Source: an uncultured Lachnospiraceae bacterium (GTDB lineage Bacteria > Bacillota > Clostridia > Lachnospirales > Lachnospiraceae). From it: a stretch of 49,102 nt of DNA. The notes beneath the pieces were generated by a model. The model was not told the origin of the DNA. It made no database searches and saw only the letters and a list, made by a program, of their open reading frames with translations. Shown here one piece after another: positions 43,035-49,102 of the stretch. Location of the stretch: contig CAJTSD010000028.1 of the NCBI GenBank assembly GCA_910578795.1, positions 1 through 49,102 of the forward strand. Reading direction: 5' to 3'. Every line of letters starts with the position of its first letter. Positions within the stretch are counted from its first letter, which is position 1. The translations under genes and the position numbers were made by a program.

Positions 43035-43082
43035 GCGAATTTGTGCCCTGCACAAATTTGCCCTGTGTAATTCTTTTCACAG
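43035..43082. repeat. Intercistronic hairpins, atpH-atpA junction
   Basis: GCGAATTTGTGC (43035-43046), loop CCT, GCACAAATTTGC (43050-43061), with arms identical to those at 39018-39046. A second, weaker hairpin pairs CTGTG (43063-43067) with CACAG (43078-43082) and includes the atpH stop codon (43077-43079). Confidence 0.8.
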
Positions 43083-43622
43083 TTGAATTGCAAGCAGCTC
43101 ACGCTGCAGCTTATCCAACTTCGTCCGAATACTGCTGTCCACAACCCTGTCACCCATTTGAATCACCATACCGCCTATCAGTGTCTCGTCCACATCGTAA
43201 ACACACTCGATAGTCTCGTATTTGGTGGTAGCAAGTAAACGGCTCTCAATATCCTGTTTTTCCTGATTATTCAACGCTATGGCTGTTGTCACATAAGCCG
43301 TGCCGATATGGTTGTATTCCTTCACCGCCGCGATAAACTCGCCGAGAATACCTTCAATCTCAGCATAACGGTCTTTCTCAACAATCGTCACAAGAAAACC
43401 AACCAGCTCCTTGCTGAGCTTACCGTCGAACACGTTCTTCACCACTTCAATTTTACTCTCTTTCGGAATCTTCGGGTGATTCATAAACTGTCCGAACTCC
43501 GCGTTTGTGCGAATAACCTCAAGAAGCCCTGCCGTCTCCTCCAAAAAAGGTGCGGTCTTGTTTTCTTCCACAGCAAGTTCAAACAACGCCTGCGCATACG
43601 TCTTGGAAACTAGCTTAGCCAT
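43077..43622 (-). CDS. atpH: ATP synthase delta subunit
   Basis: Peripheral-stalk F1 subunit (OSCP-type), 181 residues: SKTYAQALFELA, FMNHPKIPKESKIEVVKNVF, and the C-terminal part DVDETLIGGMVIQMGDRVVDSSI. The start overlaps the atpF stop by 13 bases, with AGGTGAT upstream, so the two are translationally coupled. Confidence 0.95.
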   Translation of the reverse strand: MAKLVSKTYAQALFELAVEENKTAPFLEETAGLLEVIRTNAEFGQFMNHPKIPKESKIEVVKNVFDGKLSKELVGFLVTIVEKDRYAEIEGILGEFIAAVKEYNHIGTAYVTTAIALNNQEKQDIESRLLATTKYETIECVYDVDETLIGGMVIQMGDRVVDSSIRTKLDKLQRELLAIQL

Positions 43623-44152
43623 GTGCTATCACCTATTTCTTTCAATGTCTTATCAATGAGTTCATGCTGGGCATTTGTATCAATGTTAGCCTGTACAATC
43701 CGTGCCGCCATAATCGAAGCAACTGCAACCATCTCACGCTTCACCTCGTCAGCCATCTTCTGCTTCTCAAGCTCCGCTTCCTTTTTGGCCCTGTCCACAA
43801 TTCTTGCCGCCTCCGCCTTCGCGTCCGCAACAATCTTTGCTTCATTTTCCATACCGCGCTTACGCGCATCAGCTAAAATTTCCTCTGCCTCTTTACCTAC
43901 CTGATTTAACTTCTCTTCATAAAGGGCGCGCGTTTCGGCTGCGGACTTTTGGTCCTGCGCCGCCTGATCCAATTCGCCTTTAATCTTCGCCTGTCTGTCA
44001 GCAAGCATCTTCCTTACAGGATTAAACAGGAAATGCGAAGCTACTAAAAACAGGACGAACATCGCAATCATCATAAGCACCGCGTCCGCAAGGAGCTGCA
44101 AATCCAAGTCAAACAAACGGCTTAACCCTTCCGTTTCGGTAGCGAGTATCAT
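43610..44152 (-). CDS. atpF: ATP synthase b subunit
   Basis: Peripheral stalk of Fo, 180 residues. One N-terminal membrane helix (about 20-45; AVLMMIAMFVLFLVASHFLF), then RKMLADRQAKI and a long charged coiled coil rich in Ala, Lys and Glu. GGGAGG lies 9 bases upstream of the ATG. A small hairpin (ATTTAC-TTC-GTAAAT, 44173-44187) sits in the gap after atpE. Confidence 0.95.
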   Translation of the reverse strand: MILATETEGLSRLFDLDLQLLADAVLMMIAMFVLFLVASHFLFNPVRKMLADRQAKIKGELDQAAQDQKSAAETRALYEEKLNQVGKEAEEILADARKRGMENEAKIVADAKAEAARIVDRAKKEAELEKQKMADEVKREMVAVASIMAARIVQANIDTNAQHELIDKTLKEIGDSTWLS

Positions 44153-44195
44153 ACCTCCGTACCTCCCTTCTGATTTACTTCGTAAATTTTCTTTT

Positions 44196-44450
44196 TTATG
44201 GTACTAAAGGTTTTACGAACAATAACAGCATCGCTACAAGCAGACCATAAAGACCTGTTGTTTCGGCAACCGCCTGTCCAAGCAACATCGTTGAAGTTAC
44301 ATCAGACTTCGCGCCCGGATTTCTTCCAACCGCCGCTGCCGCGTGTCCTGCCGCGATACCCTGACCTACACCCGGTCCGATACCTGCGATAACCGCAAGA
44401 CCTGCACCGATTGCTGAGCAGCCCAAAATAAAGTTTGAATTAAATTCCAT
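44196..44450 (-). CDS. atpE: ATP synthase c subunit, Na+-type signature
   Basis: Ring-forming Fo proteolipid, 84 residues, two membrane helices with the loop VGRNPGAKSD. The ion-binding carboxylate is Glu63 (AVAETTGLY). The residues around it, Gln30, Val61, Glu63, Thr64, Thr65 and Tyr68, correspond to the Na+ ligand set of Ilyobacter tartaricus (Gln32, Val63, Glu65, Ser66, Thr67, Tyr70), which indicates Na+ rather than H+ coupling. AGGAGG precedes the ATG. Confidence 0.95.
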   Translation of the reverse strand: MEFNSNFILGCSAIGAGLAVIAGIGPGVGQGIAAGHAAAAVGRNPGAKSDVTSTMLLGQAVAETTGLYGLLVAMLLLFVKPLVP

Positions 44451-44491
44451 AGTTCTTTTCCTCCTAATTTATAATATTAACTTATCTCATT

Positions 44492-44576
44492 TACAGAGAG
44501 CAGCCCCACTGTTCTCTGTAACGAAATTAAATAATTCTCAGCCCGTATCTCAACAAGCTTAGAATTCCTTTTCGTT
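44492..44576. repeat. Two-hairpin intercistronic element, atpB-atpE junction
   Basis: TACAGAGAGCAG (44492-44503) with CTGTTCTCTGTA (44509-44520); then, sharing its last base, AACGAAA (44520-44526) with TTTCGTT (44570-44576) and AATTCTCAGC (44533-44542) with GCTTAGAATT (44557-44566). The outer arms AACGAAA/TTTCGTT equal those at 40548-40607; the tip has diverged. A weak third hairpin (CAAAG/CTTTG, 44580-44610) lies closer to the atpB stop. Confidence 0.75.
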
Positions 44577-44612
44577 TCACAAAGCTTTAGATTTTATTCA
44601 AATCCCTTTGCT

Positions 44613-45329
44613 TTACCCCTCAATAGCGTTGTTGATATATGTCATTGTCAGCATTGCAAATACGTACGTCTGAATTGCTCCCGAGAACAAATCAAAGTAT
44701 ACATGCAGTGCCGCAGGCCAGCCCGTAGCAATAAAGCCCAGCAGACCATAAAGCAACGCCATCATTACTGTTCCTGACAGAACGTTTGCAAACAAACGAA
44801 GTGACAGGGAAATGGGAACCGCAATGTCACCAATCAGATTAATCGGCGCCCAAATCGGCCACGGATCACACAGTCCTTTGATTACACCGCTAACCTTCTG
44901 ATACTTAAACTTGTTAAAGGTAATCAGACTAAACGTAATGATACCGAGCGCAAATGTTACACCATAGTCAGCCGTCGGCGGTCTTAATCCGAACAGACCG
45001 GAAATGTTACTTAACAGGATAAAGATAAACAGCGTACCGATATAGTTGGCAAACGGCGCCGCGTTCTTTCCCATAACACCCTTAATCATGTTATCTAACA
45101 TTTCAACCACAAGCTCTACGACGTTTTGGAACGCTCCGGGAACCTCTGTAGCATGTTTAACTGCCCTGTTCGCGCACAGGCAAAAAATAATGATAATCGC
45201 CATCACGATAAACAGGCATACATGCGTCGTTGTTATCCATAGCGTCTGACCAAACAGCTCATACTGAAACACGCCGTGCACCATAAAATCAATGTTGTCA
45301 GCGCCGGATAACAAAAGCCCTGCTCCCAT
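44613..45329 (-). CDS. atpB: ATP synthase a subunit
   Basis: Stator channel of Fo, 238 residues with five to six membrane helices. The essential arginine is in ISLSLRLFANVLSG, and the helix FVFAMLTMTYINNAIEG closes the protein. The ATG at 45329 has GAGGAGG 7 bases upstream; an open frame extends 17 codons further through a hairpin and is not used. Confidence 0.95.
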   Translation of the reverse strand: MGAGLLLSGADNIDFMVHGVFQYELFGQTLWITTTHVCLFIVMAIIIIFCLCANRAVKHATEVPGAFQNVVELVVEMLDNMIKGVMGKNAAPFANYIGTLFIFILLSNISGLFGLRPPTADYGVTFALGIITFSLITFNKFKYQKVSGVIKGLCDPWPIWAPINLIGDIAVPISLSLRLFANVLSGTVMMALLYGLLGFIATGWPAALHVYFDLFSGAIQTYVFAMLTMTYINNAIEG

Positions 45330-45359
45330 ACACTCACCTCCTCGCTTCATAATACTTTC

Positions 45360-45386
45360 GTAACTATTCAATACCTTCATAGTTAC
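45360..45386. other. Intercistronic hairpin upstream of atpB
   Basis: GTAACTAT (45360-45367) pairs with ATAGTTAC (45379-45386), loop of 11 bases, between the atpI stop and the atpB ribosome-binding site. Confidence 0.55.
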
Positions 45387-45402
45387 ATGCTTTCCATTTT
45401 CC

Positions 45403-45852
45403 TTATTCAGTTTTTTCTGGAATTACATCTGTGATGCCCTCATTCGGACTATCTGTCCTGTGTATTCTTTTCAAGAGCATCGGCTGCACATAAGCGGAAA
45501 TTTTTAAACCCATAACGCCCGCAAATGCAGCCAGTGGATTTCCAATTTTTGTTACCATCAATATCGCAAATATAATCACCACCACAAGGTATCGGATTAT
45601 ATTTTGTCTTGTTGCTGCCGCCTGCGCCCCCTTTACATCTCTTTCCACCGTCGCGTTCAATGAAACCGCCATGTGAAAAGCCATAAATATTGCAGTACCG
45701 ACTCCAATCCAAAGCCCGATACTGAAGTCTGCCTTATTGCTTACAAGAAAAAAGCCCGCAACCTGACACAACACACCAAATAAGACAATGCCGAAAAGCA
45801 ATCCCGGCAACGCGCTGTTAATTTCCTTTAGTCTGCTGATGCCTGTCCTCAT
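45403..45852 (-). CDS. atpI: ATP synthase subunit I-like protein
   Basis: A 149-residue membrane protein with four hydrophobic segments (about 17-37, 43-63, 88-105, 110-128), in the place of atpI at the head of F-ATPase operons; AtpI assists c-ring assembly. Sequence conservation is weak, so the call rests on topology and position. The ATG at 45852 has GAGGGAG 9 bases upstream; earlier in-frame codons do not. It overlaps atpZ by 35 bases. Confidence 0.8.
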   Translation of the reverse strand: MRTGISRLKEINSALPGLLFGIVLFGVLCQVAGFFLVSNKADFSIGLWIGVGTAIFMAFHMAVSLNATVERDVKGAQAAATRQNIIRYLVVVIIFAILMVTKIGNPLAAFAGVMGLKISAYVQPMLLKRIHRTDSPNEGITDVIPEKTE

Positions 45853-46084
45853 CTGAACAATCTCCCTCATAAATTTTCTTTGCCAGTATAAAAATATTTC
45901 GGAACCCTGCAAGCGCTCCGACAAAGAACAATAAAACAAACCAATACGCGGTACCAAGCTTCCGATCCAAAAACAGTCCCGCGAATGAGCATAAAAAGAT
46001 TGGAACAAGCATATTGATTCCAAATTGGGTAATTACAGCCAGTGATTGATATACTGACCTTTTATACTTTTTATTTTTTCCCAT
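45818..46084 (-). CDS. atpZ: AtpZ-like protein
   Basis: An 88-residue two-helix membrane protein with the AtpZ pattern LAVITQFGINMLVPIFLCSF, LDRKLGTAYWFVLLFF, GALAGFRNIFILAKK. AtpZ/AtpI pairs precede F-ATPase genes in many Firmicutes and are linked to c-ring assembly or Mg2+/Ca2+ transport. The ATG at 46084 has GGAGG at good spacing. First gene of the atp operon; the promoter lies at 46147-46175. Confidence 0.85.
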   Translation of the reverse strand: MGKNKKYKRSVYQSLAVITQFGINMLVPIFLCSFAGLFLDRKLGTAYWFVLLFFVGALAGFRNIFILAKKIYEGDCSDEDRHQQTKGN

Positions 46085-46146
46085 TTGTGTGCCTCCATAT
46101 GCCCATGATTCTGATAAAATGTTCAATCTTTAAAATACCTTTAATA

Positions 46147-46175
46147 ATTATACAAAAAATTGCCAAATATGTCCA
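46147..46175 (-). promoter_or_regulatory. Promoter of the ATP synthase operon
   Basis: TGGACA (46175-46170), 17 bases, consensus TATAAT (46152-46147) on the minus strand, about 65 bases before atpZ. Confidence 0.75.
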
Positions 46176-46220
46176 GTAAATGTCAGTTTTTTTGTACTAT
46201 TCATTCAATGTCATACGTTA

Positions 46221-46236
46221 TGTTAATTAATTAACA
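46221..46236. promoter_or_regulatory. 16-bp perfect palindrome between divergent promoters
   Basis: TGTTAATTAATTAACA is fully self-complementary. It lies 46 bases upstream of the atp -35 box and 12 bases upstream of the DUF402 gene -35 box, a position expected of a regulator site. No protein can be named. Confidence 0.5.
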
Positions 46237-46247
46237 CATGAAATCTA

Positions 46248-46276
46248 TTGAATACAACACAAAAAAAAGGTAGAAT
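46248..46276 (+). promoter_or_regulatory. Promoter of the DUF402 gene
   Basis: TTGAAT (46248-46253), 17 bases, TAGAAT (46271-46276), 20 bases before the ATG, followed by AGGGGGG. Confidence 0.65.
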
Positions 46277-46296
46277 GAATAAAAGGGGGGATTTTT

Positions 46297-46782
46297 ATGG
46301 AAACTTTAAAAATATACCGCAAACGTATTATTCCCGATGAGTGTATTTTGTTAAAAGATGATGTCATTTTAGAAGCAAACGATGAAATCATTGTTACAAA
46401 ATGGAAGACCTTAAAACCCCGCCGCGATTTTCATCACGGATATTCCTGCTACTTTTTAAAGGCAGGATATAAAGTGAGCAAATTTTACCGCGAGGACGGT
46501 TCTCTGCTATACTGGTACTGCGACATCGTTGATTATACTTACGATGAAGTCCAAAATTCACTGATTGTCACGGATTTGCTTGCAGATGTCGTAATCTATC
46601 CGGACGGATATGTGAAAGTGCTTGATATTGAAGAGCTTTCCGTTGCCTTAAAAAAAGATCTGTGCGAGCCCGATGCCGTGATACAAGCATTATCAAGACT
46701 CGGCAAGCTCTTAGATCTCATTTATGAAGATAAATTTGACACGCTTTCTTCCCACGTTGATAAATGGGTTGAAACGGACTGA
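46297..46782 (+). CDS. DUF402-domain protein
   Basis: A 161-residue soluble protein with the DUF402 core: SLLYWYCDIVDYTYDE, VTDLLADVVIYPDGYVKVLDIEEL, and a helical C terminus. DUF402 proteins include nucleoside phosphate phosphatases and RNA-associated proteins; the activity here is unproven. AGGGGGG lies before the ATG. Its stop abuts that of the convergent CDF gene without a gap. Confidence 0.85.
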   Translation: METLKIYRKRIIPDECILLKDDVILEANDEIIVTKWKTLKPRRDFHHGYSCYFLKAGYKVSKFYREDGSLLYWYCDIVDYTYDEVQNSLIVTDLLADVVIYPDGYVKVLDIEELSVALKKDLCEPDAVIQALSRLGKLLDLIYEDKFDTLSSHVDKWVETD

Positions 46783-47664
46783 TTACTCTATGGGATTGAC
46801 ATGTACCATGATATGCTTTACCTTTGTAAAGTTTTCCTCAATCGACTCGTGAACCTTTTCCGCAATGCTGTGCGCCTCTTTTAAGGACTCATTGGCATCT
46901 GCGCTGATTTCAATATCTACATAGATTTTGTTGCCAAACACTCTTGTACGCAGCAAATCAACTCCCAACACGCCTTCCTGCGAAAGCGCGCATTTTTTTA
47001 ATGCGTCCTCCATCTCATCATCACAGGCTTTATCGACCATTTTATCAACCGCGTCCCTAAAAATATCATACGCCGCTTTCTCAATAAAAAAACAAATCAC
47101 GAAGCTTGCCACTGTGTCCAAAATCGGGTATCCCAGCATCGCGCCTCCAATACCAACCAACGCACCCACAGACGAAAGCGCATCGGAACGGTGATGCCAT
47201 GCGTCCGCCATCAGCGCGCTTGAGTCAATCCGCTTTGCATTCAGCCATGTATACCAATACATACCCTCTTTCATAACAATCGAAACGATCGCCGCCACAA
47301 GCGCCAAAATCCCTGGAACGACAAGTGCGTCAAAATTCCCCGACGCCATTTTTGTCACTGCCGTATACCCAATCCCAAGCCCTGTCACTGCAAGAATTGT
47401 CGATAACACAATTGCCGCCACGCACTCCAAACGTTCATGCCCATAAGGGTGATTCTTATCTGAAGCCTTACTCGAAATCTTTATTCCGATAATCACCACA
47501 ATAGTACTGAACACATCTGATGCCGAATGAACCGCGTCACTTATCATCGCCGCAGAATGCGCCATGATTCCCGCAATCAGCTTAAACAAAGACAAAATAA
47601 CATTTATCGCAATGCTCACAAAAGACACTCGCATCGCAGTTTTTTCAAATTCCGTTTTTTCCAT
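46783..47664 (-). CDS. Cation diffusion facilitator (CDF) transporter
   Basis: Divalent metal efflux by antiport. The 293-residue protein has six membrane helices with metal sites in MISDAVHSASD and WHHRSDALSS, PYGHERLE, and a C-terminal cytoplasmic domain (about 205-293; VDIEISADANESL). Substrate (Zn, Fe, Mn) cannot be read with confidence; both HxxxD and DxxxD patterns allow several. The ATG at 47664 has GAGG 6 bases upstream. Confidence 0.92.
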   Translation of the reverse strand: MEKTEFEKTAMRVSFVSIAINVILSLFKLIAGIMAHSAAMISDAVHSASDVFSTIVVIIGIKISSKASDKNHPYGHERLECVAAIVLSTILAVTGLGIGYTAVTKMASGNFDALVVPGILALVAAIVSIVMKEGMYWYTWLNAKRIDSSALMADAWHHRSDALSSVGALVGIGGAMLGYPILDTVASFVICFFIEKAAYDIFRDAVDKMVDKACDDEMEDALKKCALSQEGVLGVDLLRTRVFGNKIYVDIEISADANESLKEAHSIAEKVHESIEENFTKVKHIMVHVNPIE

Positions 47665-47793
47665 AAAATTCCTCAATTCTAAATAATCTCTCAAAATTTA
47701 TTCACCATAACAATTATCAGATTACTATAACTATATGGCAATTTCAAGAACAGTGTAGACTATTTTTCGTTCGTTGCAACTATAATAAATTTG

Positions 47794-48741
47794 TCATATC
47801 AATCCATAATTCTTTAAAAGATATAGCCAAAGAGTAATAAAAACAGAACTTAAAAAAGTCGTAGACACCACACAGCTCGATGAAAGCACACCCTCATGCC
47901 CCATATTTTTTGACATAATATAGCAGCTCACCGTTGTCGGCGCACCAAGCATAATCAATATTGCAACCATTTTTTCATTCCGAAATCCCATTGCCGCCGC
48001 AAGCGGAAGAAATACTGCCGGCATCACAAAAAGCTTCATCAGCGTACTCGCAAGCGTCGGCTTTATCTTTGCAAGCGCCTTTTTCCCTTCAAATCCCGCA
48101 CCCAAGCCAATCAACGCAAGCGGCGTCGCAAGCACGGAAAAGTTATGCAGTGTTTTGTTAATGATAAACGGCAGTTCCATTCTTGCAACCGAAATAATCA
48201 TTCCAATTAAAATTCCCCAAATAATCGGATTTGACGCAATTCCCTTCAAAGATTTTTTCAGACTGTCCCTATCAAAGCCGCCGCTTTCCGGCGATGTAAC
48301 GCTTAAAATCACGACTGCCGCCACATTATATAACGGAACCGTCGCCAAAATCATCAACGGGGCAATCGCGCTTGTCCCATAAATGTTCTGCATAAACGCC
48401 ACACCAAGCACTGCCGCACTGCCACGATAGGACGCCTGTATAAATTCACCTTTTATAAATCTGTTTTTTATAAATATCATACTGACCAAACTAATCACAA
48501 TAATACATCCCAATGTGACAAAAAAGCAAAACAACACAAATTTTGTGTCCCAAACCGCATAAAAGTCCGCTTCCGCAATATCCACCACAAGCAAAACCGG
48601 AAGTGTTACTTTATAATTAAAGGTATTTAATGTTTTTACAAATCCATCATCCAGCATATGAATGCGTCTTAGCACATAACCTGCTATCATAACCATAAAT
48701 ATGGGAATCGTAGCATTTAAACTAAAAATTAAATTTTCCAT
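47794..48741 (-). CDS. AEC-family (auxin efflux carrier-like) transporter
   Basis: A 315-residue membrane protein with about ten hydrophobic helices in two halves. AEC features are visible: MVMIAGYVLRRI, LNTFNYKVTLPVLL, and GLGAGFEGKKAL before the second half, and LGAPTTVSCYIMSKNMG near the end. Bacterial members export or import organic acids such as malate. The ATG at 48741 has AAGGTGAT upstream. Monocistronic. Confidence 0.9.
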   Translation of the reverse strand: MENLIFSLNATIPIFMVMIAGYVLRRIHMLDDGFVKTLNTFNYKVTLPVLLVVDIAEADFYAVWDTKFVLFCFFVTLGCIIVISLVSMIFIKNRFIKGEFIQASYRGSAAVLGVAFMQNIYGTSAIAPLMILATVPLYNVAAVVILSVTSPESGGFDRDSLKKSLKGIASNPIIWGILIGMIISVARMELPFIINKTLHNFSVLATPLALIGLGAGFEGKKALAKIKPTLASTLMKLFVMPAVFLPLAAAMGFRNEKMVAILIMLGAPTTVSCYIMSKNMGHEGVLSSSCVVSTTFLSSVFITLWLYLLKNYGLI

Positions 48742-48800
48742 ATTTTTTATCACCTTAATCTATGACTATCCGATTATCATAAATCTAACTGTAATTTAAT

Positions 48801-48834
48801 AAGAAACCCGAAAACTAACATTTTCGGGTTTCTT
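48801..48834 (-). terminator. Terminator downstream of the tRNA genes
   Basis: AAGAAACCCGAAAA (48801-48814), loop CTAACA, TTTTCGGGTTTCTT (48821-48834): a perfect 14-bp stem five bases past tRNA-Cys. Confidence 0.88.
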
Positions 48835-48838
48835 AAAG

Positions 48839-48909
48839 AGGCGACTAACGGATTTGAACCGATGATCAGGGAGTTGCAGTCCCACGCCTTACCACTTGGC
48901 TAAGTCGCC
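48839..48909 (-). tRNA. tRNA-Cys (anticodon GCA)
   Basis: On the minus strand GGCGACT (48909-48903) pairs with AGTCGCC (48846-48840), discriminator U at 48839. The anticodon arm GGGAC-TGCAACTCCC presents GCA, and the T arm holds GGTTCAAATCC. CCA is not encoded. The 71-base length suits a Cys tRNA. Confidence 0.96.
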
Positions 48910-48955
48910 ATATTTAATTATATTCCTATCGCATTTTTTTATGATACATTTCTAA

Positions 48956-49027
48956 CTCCCCGAGTAGGGCTCGAACCTACAACAACTCGGTTAACAGCCG
49001 AGTGCTCTACCATTGAGCTATCGAGGA
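48956..49027 (-). tRNA. tRNA-Asn (anticodon GTT)
   Basis: Acceptor TCCTCGA (49027-49021) pairs with TCGGGGA (48963-48957, one G-U), discriminator G at 48956. The anticodon arm CTCGG-CTGTTAA-CCGAG gives GTT; the T arm has GGTTCGAGCCC. No encoded CCA. It lies 46 bases upstream of tRNA-Cys in the same transcript direction. The sequence beyond 49040 resembles an rRNA-operon spacer, but no rRNA is in the window. Confidence 0.96.
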
Positions 49028-49102
49028 AAATTTTTTGTCTTCCTGAGGTATTCCCTCAAAACCGAACACAGAAACCTTATAAACCTCTTTTTCCTATCCT
49101 CT

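Noticed and set aside
1..49102. CRISPR array, prophage or insertion sequence
   Set aside because: No regularly spaced repeats, transposase or phage structural genes were seen; only the left edge hints at an integrated element.
49030..49102. 5S or other rRNA at the right end
   Set aside because: The sequence resembles a spacer near rRNA genes, but no rRNA core sequence is present within the window.

Overview
The window reads as chromosome from a low-GC Gram-positive of the class Clostridia, most likely a Lachnospiraceae-type anaerobe. This is inferred from strong AGGAGG ribosome-binding sites, a long Alu-containing SRP RNA, FabK/FabT-type fatty-acid synthesis, a fused AccD-AccA carboxyltransferase, a c-subunit with Na+-binding residues, and tRNAs without encoded CCA. 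Most genes lie on the minus strand. No rRNA, CRISPR array or insertion sequence is visible.

Layout by region. 1-0.3 kb: the 3' end of a plus-strand gene, a terminator and two phased direct repeats facing the 3' end of guaA, which suggests the edge of an integrated element. 0.3-5 kb: guaA behind a large hybrid sensor kinase. 5.2-8.5 kb: a RlmD-type rRNA methyltransferase, a DUF2085 pair and a RlmI-like methyltransferase. 8.5-12.4 kb: an operon with an M13 peptidase lipoprotein, an SH3 protein, an alarmone-hydrolase-like HD protein and the RlmI-like gene. 12.5-19 kb: small units (GDPD, an orphan antitoxin-like protein, a PAP2-like membrane protein, a PHP hydrolase, a cheD cluster, a membrane diguanylate cyclase). 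18.7-27.9 kb: the fatty-acid synthesis operon acpP-fabK-fabD-fabG-fabF-fabZ-accDA-(fabK-like)-fabH-fabT, with two FabT-type operators at its head. 28-34 kb: an HscC-like Hsp70 downstream of a giant TPR protein with a degenerate J domain. 34-38.5 kb: a DUF3048 lipoprotein, the SRP RNA, a methyltransferase, an uncharacterised protein and a secreted repeat protein. 38.6-46.1 kb: the complete F1Fo ATP synthase operon (atpZ-atpI-B-E-F-H-A-G-D-C). 46.3-49.1 kb: DUF402 protein, CDF and AEC transporters, tRNA-Cys and tRNA-Asn.

How the genes work together: the fab operon carries malonyl transfer, condensation, both reductions and dehydration, plus its own repressor gene at the distal end, but lacks accB and accC, so biotin carrier and biotin carboxylase must be encoded elsewhere. 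The ATP synthase has Na+-type ion-binding residues in its c-subunit.

The most unusual signal is a set of palindromic elements in the gaps between genes of the fab and atp operons. They usually come as two adjacent hairpins, the first one containing the upstream stop codon. Copies at fabD/fabG and atpG/atpD share a conserved core with compensatory base changes, which points to a selected structure. The Hsp70/TPR-J-like pair is the best candidate for an uncharacterised protein system.
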